DNA of 64,000 nt from Coccinella septempunctata (GCF_907165205.1 NC_058191.1:24446064-24510063), one strand, 5' to 3'; counted from the first letter of the stretch, positions 36,036 through 47,598 are shown. Program-made: numbers and translations. Notes: generated from the letters alone by a model not told the origin.

Positions 36036-37157
36036 CGTTTTATGCTTGAGAATACATAAAATATCCTCATGCCTAATTTTGTAGTGATGAAACTCGGTGA
36101 ATATTTTGAGCTCTTTCAAATTCTGGTGGACATTAATTAAGCAATTCAGTATGTAGATCGAGGGTAGTATTAAAATGTTCTTAAATATAGGACAACATGA
36201 TTGATTCATGAAGTCTCAGGTTGAATATGAGACGCATTATTTTTTTTTTTTTTTGAGCAATGAACACACGCCAAACATCCGGGGAATAACCCCAAAGAAT
36301 AACATTGTGGCAGAGGTGAATAGTCAGAGTGATTCGTAACTATTGGGACATAGGCTAAGGGGCAGATTGTTTGGACCAAAATATAGCGATAGGACCAAAT
36401 ATACCTCAATAAAATATTGCTGTGGAAAAAGATAGGGGGCGTTAAAGATGAATTTTTATAAGGGGACATAAAATTATTTTCTTCGAAGTTCGAAAGTCCT
36501 TTAATAAAAGAATTATAAAAGGCATAGAAGTCGGAGGTGGCCACGTAGAACATTTAATTTAAGTTTATTTTTTTTATGTTACATTGTTTTTAATTATGGT
36601 TCATCGTCGAAATAAATAAATAAAAAAATTAATCGTTACTTCAAATCCCCTTCCGATGCTCTGAAATGTTCAATTGTGTTTTTCTTAAAAACGGATGAAA
36701 AATATACAGTGAAATTATTAGCAAAAAACGAAAAAAAAATTCAACTTTAACGCCCTCTATCTTTTTCCACAGCAATATTTTATAGAGGTATATTTGGTCC
36801 AATCGCCATATTTTGGTCCAAACAATCTGCCCTTAGCCTATGTCCCAATAGTTATGGATCACCCTGTATAGTCACCTCTGCTACAACGTTATTCTTTGGG
36901 GTTCTTCACCGGATGTTTGGCGTGTGTTCATTGCTCAAAAAAAAAATAATATGTAATTCGTCTCATATTCAACCTGAGACTTCATGAATCAATCATGTTG
37001 TCCTTTATTTAAGAACATTTTGATACTACCCTCGATCTACATACTGAATTGCTTAATTAATGTCCACCAGAATTTGAAAGAGCTCAAAATATTCACCGAG
37101 TTTCATCACTACAGAATTAGGCATGAGGATATTTTATGTATTCTCAAGCATAAAACG
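36036..37157. repeat. 1.1-kb palindrome (arms about 420 bp)
   Basis: Arms 36036-36456 and 36738-37157 are inverted copies with scattered mismatches, around a roughly 280-bp loop. The outer ~280 bp of each arm is LINE sequence (same protein words read on opposite strands) and the inner ~130 bp is the end of a TA-flanked miniature element. Both arms share the LINE/element junction (CAGAGGTGA next to TA), so the duplication included that junction. Confidence 0.9.
36325..36866. mobile_element. TA-flanked miniature element with long inverted arms (about 542 bp)
   Basis: The right end is the complement of CAGGGTGATCCATAACTATT next to a TA; the left end is the worn version CAGAGTGATTCGTAACTATT. The arms pair over about 130 bp (for example CAGATTGTTTGGACCAAAAT). 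It is the same family as 19983-20290. It lies at the centre of the palindrome at 36036-37157. Confidence 0.75.
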
Positions 37158-37625
37158 ACGACTCATCACCTACCTACACGAGCATTGAATTGTTTAATCA
37201 CCCGCCCAAACATTTCATGAAAATGAATCGTAAACAATTCAAGGGAAAAGTTAAATCAATGCTCATCGACATTTTATGTTTCCGTAATGTGAATGAATTC
37301 TTCTTAGATTCCATTATACAACATATTATCTCGTTTTGGTTTTAATTGACATACTTTAAACTTACAACTCCAACCCAAGACTCCGATGTCGTTCGAAACC
37401 GTACAGATTCCGGACCATTTTCATTTCTTTTTTCAGTTCTGAAAAACGATGTAGCGCCGTGTAAAACATCCTGAATTGGGAGATAACCGAGTTTTCGTTC
37501 GCAAGTACCGATAAGCCACAATCAAGACATCTATATCGACGCGAATTTTACTGATTTTCACATATGGGGGTTCAGAGGTGAAGTGAACCAAGTCCATTCA
37601 GCCTAGTTTTGAGATGAATGGCTTA

Positions 37626-38620
37626 GGCCCGTAAGATTAATCATAGTTTAAACCAAGAATGAGTGTTTAAACTTTGGATAACGATTATTTCCTAAGATCA
37701 AACATAGTTAATCCATTAAGGATGGTTTAAACTATCGATTAGTTTAAACCTTCGGGACGGTAGGTTTAAACCATCCAAAAGGGATTAAACCCTATATATT
37801 CTATGAAACTATTTTTTACCTGCTTCTTTGAAGTTTTTTGAAGTTTCTTGTTTGTTTTGATTGAAGAAATTGTGTTTAGGTTTGCGTTGCTGGTTAGAAA
37901 ATTATTGAGTTCAATGTTTTAGAATGAACATGGAATTGGAATATGATGATTGGAAGTGATTCGAATTCAGATATTGAAATCTTGCACGAGCTCAATGATT
38001 TGAATAGGTATCATGATAGACCATATATTATCCGTGATCAGAAAATCATTGGGATACATGGGATGATATCGAATTCGATCTCCAAAACTTCTGCAAGAGC
38101 AATTTTTAGTGAGATTGAGAAAAAAATAAGCCCACCTCAAGGTGAAATATCAACATTCAATTTCGTATTTTGTCTCACTTGCAATCCATATTCTGAATTG
38201 CTATATGTTCAAAAGCAATTCCTTATTTCCACTTCGAAATGTGCCTTTCGTTAGATACCTACTAAATATAGATATTTTCAGAAACGAAGCACTGAATGCT
38301 ATGTATCAACCATAGGTTTTACCTCATACCTCAATCCTCAATAATATAACAATAATAATGCTGATACAAAGATCGCAACAGAATAAACTGATCGCTGCAG
38401 TCTGACAGAAGCACTGATCCAAAGATTAACACAGAAAACTAAGAAATGACAATCAATGAATCACAATTAGTTCAAATAGCCAACTATTTTGACAACTACA
38501 CAGGATTAGTTAATCTATTCTCATTTGTACTTGATCTTAACACGACGGTTTAAACCATAGATTAACTTTAATCGGAGATTTCTTAATCGGAAGTTTAAAC
38601 TACGATTAATCTTACGGGCC
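37626..38620 (+). mobile_element. PIF/Harbinger transposon, copy 1 (995 bp)
   Basis: Inverted ends GGCCCGTAAGATTAATC, with the right end complementary. TTA target sites at 37623-37625 and 38621-38623 give the 3-bp TWA duplication typical of PIF/Harbinger. Long subterminal blocks rich in GTTTAAAC (for example GGTTTAAACTATCGATTAG) lie inside both ends. It carries a transposase N-terminal relic at 37943-38254. Confidence 0.9.
37943..38254 (+). pseudogene. Harbinger transposase N-terminal relic
   Basis: The frame reads ELNDLNRYHDRPYIIRDQK, then SKTSARAIFSEIEKKISPP. This resembles the start of Harbinger/HARBI1-type transposases (a PYIIRDR...DDIEFR...RLSK...I..EIE layout), here with frame disturbances around the HGMISNSIS stretch. 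The catalytic DDE half is absent. As part of copy 1 it supports the Harbinger assignment. Confidence 0.65.
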
Positions 38621-38623
38621 TTA

Positions 38624-39167
38624 GGCCTGTAAGATTAATGGTAGTTTAAACCAAGAATGAGGGTTTAAACTTTGGATAGCGATTATTCCTTAAGATCAAA
38701 CATAGTTAATCCATCAAGGATGGTTTAAACTATCGATTAGTTTAAACCTTCGGGACGGTAGGTTTAAACCATACAAAATTGATTAAACCCTATATATTCT
38801 ATGAAACTATTTTCTAGCTGCTTCTATGAAGTTTTTTGAAGTTTCTTGTTTGTTTTGATTCACTCACACCTCAATAATATAACAATAATAATGCTGATAC
38901 AAAGATCACAACAGAACACAATAAATAAATAAACTGATCGCTGCAGTCTGACAGAAGCACTGATCCAAAGATTAACACAGAAAACTAAGAAATGACAATT
39001 AATGAGTCACAATTAGTTCAAATAGCCAACTATTTTGGCAACTGCACAGGATTAGTTAATCTCTTCTCATCTTGTACTTGATCTTAACACGACGGTTTAA
39101 ACCATAGATTAACTTTAATCGGAGATTTCTTAATCGGAAGTTTAAACTACGATTAATCTTACGGGAG
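38624..39167 (+). mobile_element. PIF/Harbinger transposon, copy 2 (544 bp, internally deleted)
   Basis: Head-to-tail with copy 1, sharing a single TTA between them and followed by TTA at 39168-39170. Its left 240 bp and right 300 bp match copy 1, but the transposase relic is deleted (after TTGTTTTGATT it jumps to CACACCTCAATAATATAAC). This arrangement fits insertion of one copy into the TTA flank of the other, or unequal recombination. Confidence 0.88.
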
Positions 39168-39371
39168 TTAGAAGTTGTTTATCACCAATTAATTCAAAAG
39201 TGACTTCTTTATTTATTCTTATTCTTATGTAAGCATATGCTTACATTCTAACCTTTTATAATCTAAAGAGGTCACTTTTGAATTAATTGGTGATAAACAA
39301 CTTCTAAGCCATTCATCTCAAAACTAGGCTGAATGGACTTGGTTCACTTCAGCTCTGCACCCCTCATATGA

Positions 39372-39650
39372 GAGTTCCATTCTATTAAGATCTGAATTTT
39401 GTATCGAGTGTCTAGGCTCTTATAAGCGATAGTTTGCGATTTTTCTTTTGCTCTTTCATTTCTAGTGCTTCTGAAAATTACTTATCTTCAAAGTACGTGT
39501 AACGATAGGCTTGTAGCCGGGTTTTCTTTTACTTAGCGTTAAAATTTGAGTTACGCCACCCCGCTATTTTCACCGCTGAAATAGCTTGTGCCAAAACTAC
39601 CGTAGAGATAACTTCCGTACACCGAGTCCAGAGGTAAGACGGCACTCCGT
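39372..39650. other. No gene recognised
   Basis: Intergenic stretch between the hairpin element and the 39.7-kb tandem repeat; nothing recognised. Confidence 0.35.
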
Positions 39651-39689
39651 ACTTTTAACTGGCTACCTCAGTTTCAACCCCCCATATCA

Positions 39690-39965
39690 TACCTAGTTCT
39701 ACCAGTGCTGGCACTACGATTATCTGGCTGGCGTGCAAACCCGTTGGAAGCAGAACCAGAAGTGGTATACAAGTGTACCATTTCCACTATCCTAATTAGT
39801 TCACTGCTGGGAGTACACTTTTTTGTCTGGCGTGCAAACCTTTTTGAAGTAGAAACCAGAGTGGTAAACAACTGTGCACCCATTTCCCTTATTCTTTCTG
39901 CTTTCTCTTCGCTGGAAGTACAATTTCTTGCTGGCGTGCAAACCCGTTGGAAACAGAAAACTGGC
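39690..39965. repeat. Tandem repeat, about 2.5 units of 105-110 bp
   Basis: The phrase TGGCGTGCAAACC occurs three times (near 39729, 39828 and 39931), each followed by GTTGGAA-like or TTTTGAA-like sequence and AGNAGAAACCAGA. Units differ by about 20 percent. Both strands stay open for about 100 codons across the array, an effect of repeat periodicity divisible by three in places, so neither frame is called as a gene. Confidence 0.7.
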
Positions 39966-40124
39966 AAAAGAATCCGTTTGAGATCCCCTTTTTCTTATCC
40001 ATAAAGACAAACCTTTCCGATTTTGTCAGTAAACTCTTCATATTAGATAATTTTACTCAATTAACGATCAATTATAGAGTCGATTCATAATCATTTGAGA
40101 TTGGGAGTTTCTTATTAATGAAGT

Positions 40125-40455
40125 AAACTGTTTTTAATGTCAAACAAAAAATACAATTCAGAAGATTTTCGAAAATTGATTTTCGTCTGATGAAGGAGTC
40201 TGATATAGACTCCGAAACGTTACAATATAAAATTATAATTTCAAAGTTTTTTATTTTCCGTTCATTGTCAGGCAACCATTTTTTTTAGTTGATTTGCTCC
40301 TGACAAATTAGTGCAAGAATTTACGCAGTAGCAAATCGTTTATTTCACTTTTTTTATTGATTTTGTTCCAGTGATTGGGAGTGAAATCGCTCAAATGTTT
40401 CAGGAAATGCAGAATCCTCCCAGAATGAATTCCAATCAATATCTGTTTTTGATCC
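40125..40455 (+). repeat. Penelope-like retroelement fragment carrying a hammerhead core
   Basis: The 3' part (about 40355-40450, TTGATTTTGTTCCAGTGATT onward to AATCCTCCCAGAATGAATTC) is homologous to the insertion at 53619-53784, and the 5' part has the hammerhead motif at 40187-40221. No reverse transcriptase lies adjacent. The class is inferred from the ribozyme and from the partner copy's inverted structure with a long target duplication. Confidence 0.5.
40165..40245 (+). ncRNA. Hammerhead ribozyme candidate
   Basis: CTGATGA at 40187-40193; stem II GGAGTC/GACTCC with a UGAUAUA-type loop; GAAAC at 40214-40218. The following GTT makes a self-complementary ACGT stem III with T as the cleavage-position base, the arrangement of dimer-forming minimal hammerheads. 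Proximal stem I GT/AC and a distal AAATT/AATTT pairing are possible. One extra A sits between core and stem II. Activity not established. Confidence 0.6.
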
Positions 40456-40734
40456 CCTTTTCTTTTCGTCCGATTCACTCGACGAATTCACCACCTTTGC
40501 ATTGTTATTAGTATTTCATTCTGAGAAAAACGTTTTTTTAGTTGGGTAAAGTGGACTGTTCCTATTCAACCTATTTTACTGCATTTTTCACTTGACTGAT
40601 GCTAGTTTATATCCCTATAAACCGGTGGATTTGTAGAATTGTGTGCCTATTATGTTTCTTGTTGCGAAACGATGAATAAAATTTGTGAACTCAGAATTTA
40701 ACTTTCACTAGTTATTACTTACACCCCAGATAAT

Positions 40735-41370
40735 ACGGAACATTGTTTACAAAGCAGTGGTCCTCCCAACGCTTCTTTACGGAAGTGAAAGCTGGAGTCC
40801 CTACAGGCGACATATCAAACAGCTTGAACAACGCGCAACCTCCTCCAAGACAAATAATGCACATCAGATGGTTCCACAAAGTTTCGAATGCAGTGTTGCA
40901 ACGCGCGAGTTGTACAACAATTGAGACTCAAGTAACGAGGGCTCGACTCAGATGAAGCGGCCACATTCTGAGGATGCAAGACACAAGACTCCCCAAAATA
41001 GCTCTATATCGCGAATTCACAGAGGGAGCCCGGACACTAGGAGGCCAGTATAAGCGGATATACTATAATACATCAATCCCTAAAATCAGTTAATGCCAAT
41101 CATAATTGGGAACAACTAGCGTTAGACAGGTCACAGTAGAGGTCTTTGGTACACAGTTATAATGGAGACACGAGAAGGATACAGCGGCGGCCAGATCTGG
41201 TTGCTGACTATCCATGCCTGGCCTGGAGTGTGGAAGGATCTGTAGGTCACGGAGGGCACACAGTCGCAATTAGCCCTAAGAAATTATAAGTCTGTTCGCA
41301 CTGTTTTTTTGTCTTTTTGTAGATTTATTCCCGGTAACGGGATACAGCAATGAATGAATGGATGAACACT
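40735..41370 (+). pseudogene. LINE copy B: 3' end of reverse transcriptase and tail
   Basis: 5'-truncated copy of the family at 13 and 52 kb: VVLPTLLYGSESWSPYRRHI, then MHIRWFHKVSN and RASCTTIETQVTRARLR, frameshifts, and a C-terminal Cys-rich patch near 41205-41290 (DYPCLAW..EGSVGHGGHTVAI, a worn version of the CPECGRI...FSHSRAHSR zinc-finger-like end seen at 53520). The 3' tail is AATGAATGAATGGATGAAC at about 41350. Confidence 0.8.
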
Positions 41371-41374
41371 AACC

Positions 41375-42880
41375 GATATAAATATCCACAATTATTATAA
41401 TCTGAATGGAACTAGCTATCTACTATTACTCAGGGAGTCGAAGCTTACAAGAAAGACCGTCTCATTAATTCAAACTTGGCTTTTAGGATGCAGAGTGGGG
41501 CTTGAGTGTTTCTATAGCCCACATAACTCGGCAGCATTTAAAATAGTCTAGAAAATCCGTATCTGTTCCCACTAAGGTAGTCGTGTTGATGGGGTTTGAA
41601 ATGAGACATTTTTTTTTCGGCACCCTGAGTAATGGTGGTTGGCCTGTTCCTATCCAGATCGTTACATTTGTGGATGTTTATTTCAGCGAGTCTTATGCAT
41701 TTGAATATCATTTTATTGAAAAAAAACTACATGAAACATATACATATTAAAACAAAACTCCAAATCACTGGAGTATTCCATATCCGTTGAAAAAACCTAC
41801 CTGAACTCCAAAAATACTATTTCACGTATTTCGTTTATCCTTATTATTTCTGAATAATTGACTTCTTGCTGGAGTTTCCGTTTGGCATCAAATAACTATT
41901 GATTCTCGGATCTGATCGATCATAATTGATTATAATTATAGTAGGTAGTAAAATATAAAAAGCGTCAGAATCATTCACAAAGAATTACAGTTCCTTCATT
42001 CTTGGAAGCAAAGTGAGAAGAGGTCAAAAAATGGCTATTCAGTATAGCTTCACAAAATAAATTATATAGCAATATTCTTTCATCAATTATTTCTCATTCC
42101 AGGATTACGTTAGAGTCCAGGAAAATACAGAAGTATCTATTTTCCAGCAATATAATGGTATACCTACCTCTTCTCTTTGAGCAAAAGAATGATTTCATTA
42201 CATCAAGAAAATATACTCCAACAAAGAAATTCTTTAAGTTCGTTGGAATTCCTTCCGCCAAAGTCTAAAATGATATCCTCCTTTCAAAGTGAAAATTACA
42301 ATTCGTTATCATAATATCTCTCCCCAATTTCACGCAGACATTCATTATTTAGCGAACGATCATTCTTCAATGAAGAATTGTATTTCCGATGAAGTTCTTC
42401 AAGACAGAATTTGAAAACCTTTCAGATGTAGGTATTCCTCTTTCAATGAATAATGTTAGAAGAGAAATTATTCATTGTATGCTGTTTTGTCCCCTAACAG
42501 AATAATTGAGGAAATTAAATAGGGGTTATGAGGTTTCGACTAATTGAAAACATTTATTGAAGGTACAGACAAAAGACCAAAAATCATTTTCTGATATTTG
42601 GTACCAGAAGAATAAAAGTACCGAGATTTCATTCATAGATAAGAATCCGAAGCACATTATCACATGTTTAGACAAACTAGAAATTGTACTACTCGACCAT
42701 ACAAAGAATGAAAAATGGAAAAGAAATCCAAATACATGATTTTTGATATTTTTCAATTATTGAATAAAACAAACCAAAAAACTGAATTATATGACTCACT
42801 GACATGAGGTTTTAAACCATTTACCTTCTTAGAGCATCATGACGATTTGTCAAAGTTTCTAATTTGGCTGTCGGTTGAGA
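41375..42880. other. No gene recognised
   Basis: No protein, RNA or element with defined ends was recognised. A short frame at 42557-42739 has no known relative. A patch at 41365-41405 (CCGATATAAATATCCACAA onward) is similar to 62855-62900, so part of this stretch is dispersed repeat. Confidence 0.35.
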
Positions 42881-42882
42881 TA

Positions 42883-43090
42883 AGGTCCTTTCGTTTGCAT
42901 AAAAAGTGTAGCACTTTTCTACACTCGATTTTAGTATTCGTTTGTTGATTGAATTCACACCAGTGTAGAGGAGGTGTAGTTTATCTACATCTCCTTTTGA
43001 CTATGTGTAGATAACTAGACTTCCTCTACACTGGTGTAAATCAAATCGAGTGTAGAAAAAAGCTACACTTCTAATGCAAACGAAAGGATC
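42883..43090. mobile_element. TA-flanked palindromic miniature element (208 bp)
   Basis: Nearly the whole element is one hairpin: AGGTCCTTTCGTTTGCAT with its complement ATGCAAACGAAAGGATC, and the inner CACCAGTGTAGAGGA blocks pair as well. GTGTAG or its complement recurs many times. TA at 42881-42882 and 43091-43092. Confidence 0.85.
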
Positions 43091-43094
43091 TATA

Positions 43095-44700
43095 CTAAAA
43101 TATACTAAATTAAGATAAATTAAGACAAGTCTTGATATCCAATTTCATTATTATGACTTTCGATTCACATTTCTTGTATCTTTATCATTGAGAAACAATC
43201 TTATATTAATAAAAGAGGATCTATGGTTTACTTCAAAATGCTTTATTGTTCAAACGATCGCACCAAATTGGACAATTCTTTTTTTGTTGTGTTTATTATT
43301 GTTAGGGCAAGGTTTATATAACAAAATATTCCCAAAAAAAATTGTACAGAACAGAAAAAAAGGCATTCCTTTTTCTTACGACCAATCGAGCAATCATAGA
43401 GTACTTATAGGTTTTCGACATTTGGACAAAAAGTTAAGTTATATCGAGTAAATCGAAAATTTAAAATGATGAGTTCGTTATTATTATCTACCCTAGAAAT
43501 AATTTAAATGGCAAAACTAGGTTTGCCGGGTCAGCTAGTTTTATATATAACGACATGTCGTAAGTGTTCTTATTTTGTTTTATTGGCATCGACTTTTTTG
43601 TCATTAGCCATCCGATTCTCCAAGGTTCTTGCGAGTATTGAGAACATTCTCATTTTAAACTCTCTCAAAATTATTCGGAATAAAAGATTTTTATAAAATT
43701 TATTTCAGAATATTATCCGGGATGAAGAGAAAGTCCAGAATAATTTCAAGTTTCAGTCACTTCCGGTTGTAACGGAAATATAACTATCAACTTCACTTTC
43801 ACATTTTCGGATTTCCCAGACAATTTTGGTCTTGGGATCATAGAAACGCAAAATTTGTTTTACGAAATATGATCATTCTACTAAAAAACCAATAAAATGT
43901 CCCACCAACCATATGTCTAAAATTAATCATTTTCCAGATATTTAAGAAATAACTCTTCGGTAACACATTTCATCCTCGATCCTCATGAAATCGTAGTTGC
44001 TGAATTTCTTCGCATAAAACTCTAGACTTATTCCAATGATCTTAAAGGACGACATGCCTAAAGTTCTGACTGTTCATTGAGGGAATTTTCCGGATTTACA
44101 AGAAAATATGGCAAAATTTCGCTCTTTTCGTAATCCACAACATTTTTGTGTTTCCTGATCGTCTTATTATGAAAGGAAACAACATTATTAATTTATTTTT
44201 GAAGGTGTCTCTCAATGAAGATTCTAACTGTTCTTTCAACAATTCTTTCAACCTTTTTTTTTGTCTTTTTGTAAATTTATGCCCTGAATTCGTTGTTTGT
44301 GTCGAATGAAAGTATGAATGGAAAATATAATTGATGGTTGATGTCCATAGATGACAAAATCAGGATGAATGGAAAATATGATTAAATCGGTGGTTAATAT
44401 CCTTAGCTAACAAAACCAAAAACATTGTTATAGCGCCTGGAATTCGTGTCTCAAAAACGTAATCTTCAAACGAATTTACATCGTTATTTCTTCCTAGAGA
44501 ACCTAGATTTAAAGTGAGGTAGTATAAAATGCATTTCCCAACGACATTTAGCCGTGTATTCAGCCATCAATAGTTGAAAGCAGCAACGTTTTCTCCACGT
44601 ATGTGTTTATTAGGCCCTTGAGAGGAAGACTGTCCAGTTTTGTACATCCACCACATAATCTGGCACAGTTAATAGTTCGAGTCGCATATCATAAGGTGCC
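43095..44700. other. No gene recognised
   Basis: An 87-codon frame (43188-43451) with a hydrophobic run (WTILFLLCLLLLGQGLY) has no recognised family and no supporting structure. GCCGGGTCAGCTAGT at 43527-43541 resembles a retroelement 3' end. Nothing else was identified. Confidence 0.35.
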
Positions 44701-45601
44701 TTAATATCAGGCCCGGACTGGGACCACTTGGGGCCCTCAGCTGAGACCTATTAAGGGGCCCTATATCGGGGGGTCCGATATGATATTGGCTCTACCCGGA
44801 AAATTTTTGAAATCGAATTAGGTGCTTGAAAACAATGAAAATGCATTTTTACGCTAGGTATTTATGCGAATATTATGATTTTCGACTTTTATTGACTTTA
44901 TTTTTTATTAAAATTAGAAATTCACAGTATTTTTAAGATACCACTAGAAAACACATTTTGTAGAACTGTCAATAATTAAAAAGGTGTTAAAAATGAAAGT
45001 GGAGTATTGAATTGATGTGGCCGATACATCCAAAATTGAACTAAAAACAGATTATATGATTTTCACAAAAAAAAGGTTGTCAAATCACGACACTCGTTCC
45101 GCTATCACAATACCATCTTTAGGTGGGTAAAGGTGAACTGAAATATATGGTATCGAACGAGAAGATATTTAAACAAGCGTTTCAATCTGTTCTAAAAATC
45201 TACAGGGGGCAGTGACAGTTTTCAGAACATTCTGAGCAATTTCATTTCAGAGTTGGTAAAAATCGGACTAGAGGGCTAATGGTAATTTTCGGAACGTTCA
45301 GATCAATTACAAAATAGGTACCAATCGGATGATCGGTCATTAAATAATAAAGCAAAGGAAACCTTCTATAAATGCATAATGATATCGAAAACTATCATAT
45401 TTTTCTAGATTTCAACGAGTTGTTTTTTTATTCCTTTCGCATACAATTTTTCAATTTTTTTTTGACAGGATTTTTGGTTTGCTTGTTTGTTTCATATTAG
45501 CAACTAAGCAGTCGAAAAGATCCTGAAATTGCTCTGAATGTTCTGATGTTCTGGAAACTACCGCCGCCCCCTCTATATTTTTAAGATTAGAGAGTTAAAT
45601 A

Positions 45602-46800
45602 CAGGGTGTTCTCAAAGGTGAGGCTCTTTTTTTTGACAGGTAATAGAACTCCTCAAAATAAGTCATGGTACCAAAAATCATTTATATAAAATATTCACCA
45701 GGGCTCAAGGTATGATTTCGGTAGTGCTTCGGATGCAATGCTACAGTGCTACAGAATGTGACTGCAGCTTGTTAATTGCATATGGGTAGTCATATTCTGC
45801 AGCCACTGCATGCATCCGACGCTCTACCGAAACCATACCTTTATGCGTAGGCTTGTGCCGGCGAAAGGTCAGTATACTGGAAACCGTCAGAGTCAGCGTA
45901 AGATTTTTGTGAATTTTCGGAGTGTTCATAAACTTGGTGCAAATATGTAGGGATACTGGAAGTTTGCACTAATCCCGGGGAGCAAATGTTGACAGGCCTG
46001 TAACATCGCAAATGGCAGAAATCGAGGAGCAAATTCTAGACATAGTTGAGGAACAACCGACAACAAGTACTAGATCCATAGCCAGGGTCGTCGGAGTGAG
46101 CCACAGTAGAGTTTGAAAGACACTAAGACAAGAGCAACTGTACCCCTATATACCATTTCCAGAAAGTTCAAGAACCCCAACCAAAAGATCATACTCGAAG
46201 AAAAGAATTCTGCCTGTGGCTTTCAAATCACCAATATCTAACAACATTCATTCTGTTTACTGACGAAGCCACTTTCACCAGAAATGGAGTAAACAATTTC
46301 TACAATACCCATGTATGGTCTACAGAAAACCCTCACGCTATCAGAAGAACAGATTTTCAGCAAAGGTTTTCCTTGAATGTCTGAATCGGACTCCTGCGTG
46401 GAATGCTTATTGGGCTATTTTTTCCACCACCACGAATGTCAGGTGAAGACTTTCTCCATTTTCTCCAGAACAATTTGCCAGGATTACTAGAAAATGTTCC
46501 TCTCAATATTCGACAGAGAATGTGGTTGTTACTGGATGGAGCACCACCCCACTTTCGAAGAAACGTTCGAAATTATTTAAATAATGGGTCCCCGAATAGG
46601 TGGATAGAACGTGGCGGATCCATTTCTTCCCCCAGATCTCAACCCCTGTGATTTCTCCCTTTGGGGTCATTTGCAAACATTAGTGTACAGTGACGGTGAA
46701 GTGGATAGTGCTGACGAACTAAAAAAAAACGCATTGAAAATGCTTGTGAAAGCCTCACCGTAAAAACAACCTGTATTTGTCTATAAATCTCCTCGTTCGG
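45602..46800 (+). pseudogene. Mariner/Tc1-relative transposon relic with DDE transposase
   Basis: The transposase relic starts at 46012 (MAEIEEQILDIVEEQP, HTH region TSTRSIARVVGVSHSRV), then a stop where Trp is expected. It continues in other frames: ILFTDEATFTRNGVNNF (first Asp), NTHVWSTENPHAIRR, FFPPPRMSGEDFL, LLLDGAPPHFRRNVRNYL (second Asp) and DLNPCDFSLWGHLQTL (third Asp). This is a mariner-like insect transposase lineage; exact clade not assigned. The left end CAGGGTGTTCTCAAAGGTGA lies at about 45602; the right end near 46800 is worn. At 45729-45830 a hairpin of AGCACTGTAGCA-like arms lies in the leader. Confidence 0.75.
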
Positions 46801-46829
46801 TACCACAGAACACACCGACCTTGACTTAC

Positions 46830-46980
46830 TTTATGTTCGGTACCAAATTTTTCAGTTTACCCTCAACAACCTGAAGATCTTAGTGTGATCACAAAACACG
46901 TGTCGTAGTTTACCACTCATTTTATGTGAAAATCATATATGTAATCTGTTTTCTAGTTCTAAAATGCAGTATTGTAGCCA
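46830..46980 (+). repeat. Penelope-like fragment with decayed hammerhead
   Basis: Homologous to 18590-18745. The hammerhead core is CTGAAGA at 46872-46878, but stem II is lost and GAAAC has become AAAAC. The palindromic stem III ACACGTGT and the following C are intact here, while mutated in the 18.6-kb copy; together the two copies define the ancestral fold. Confidence 0.55.
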
Positions 46981-47598
46981 CACCAAATGTATGAATGAAA
47001 TAGGTGAAAATAATTTTTGTAATAAAAATAATGAAAAACGGATTTTAGTGATTAGAAAAATAATACTAAAATTAAAAACAAATCTGTGTGTTTAACAGTT
47101 TACAATGCTGTGATACTGGAATAGAAGGGGCTTAACTAAGATGCCTCAACATTTTACTCCCCTTGGCCTGAAGTAACAGCTTCTTTGTGAGCAACTCACT
47201 TGTTGTAGCTACTTCATCTATTATCTTTATCTACGTGAGTGGGGGCCCCTCAGGCCGGGGGCCCTCCGCGATCGCGGACCTGCGGACCTGGCCAGTCCGG
47301 GCCTGCTTAATATAAGTAAACACCTGCCGCCTCATTTTGCCGATACCTAGAAGTGTACCAAAAAGATCATCACATATTTTTTGGATTGCATGTTGATAGA
47401 ATTTTTTGAATTTGATCATTTCATTCTTGATGTAGGACTACTATAAAGTCAAAAATCAAGTTGAAGAAATTATTCCTTCTAACTCAATGTCACTGACTAT
47501 AATTACTAATTGCTACTGAAAGACAGTTTTCCTTCCATTTGAAACAGCCATGATGATTATGGTTGATTAAACTAACTCCTTCTTTTTTTCCAGCAATA

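Larger units (their letters stand above)
35700..37330 (+). pseudogene. LINE fragment interrupted by a large inverted duplication
   Basis: At 35750-36000 the plus strand reads LDELMRICESLIKSFI, WCQRKSLIVNLDKTKIV and VVNFLGVHVDNNLRC, the end of a LINE reverse-transcriptase palm. At 36984-37220 it resumes as thumb/C-terminal sequence (LPSIYILNCLINVHQN, FHHYRIRHED, then HHLPTRALNCL). The same thumb block also occurs on the minus strand at 35988-36209 as part of a palindrome (36036-37157). Stops and frameshifts make it non-coding. Confidence 0.75.
37561..39371. mobile_element. Hairpin element split by two Harbinger copies
   Basis: Outer inverted arms: 37561-37625 (CATATGGGGGTTCAGAGGTG onward) and 39306-39370 are complements. 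The arm continues after the Harbinger insertions at 39168-39210 (TTAGAAGTTGTTTATCACC), whose complement lies at 39268-39308. With the two Harbinger copies and one TTA removed this is a short element, about 270 bp, that folds almost entirely on itself with arms of about 105 bp. Its own target duplication could not be fixed. Class unknown. Confidence 0.75.
44708..47305. mobile_element. hAT element (2598 bp) enclosing a second transposon
   Basis: Ends CAGGCCCGGACTGG and its complement. Exact 8-bp duplication CTTAATAT at 44700-44707 and 47306-47313. GGGGCCC-type motifs lie inside both ends. No hAT transposase was recognised in the remaining interior. It contains a DDE-transposase relic (about 45602-46800) and a Penelope-like fragment (46830-46980). 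Its right border lies about 290 bp upstream of the Mip start codon. Confidence 0.9.

Noticed and set aside
39674..40004. Overlapping ~99-codon frames on both strands as genes
   Set aside because: Both are open because of the ~105-bp tandem repeat; neither has a recognisable protein.
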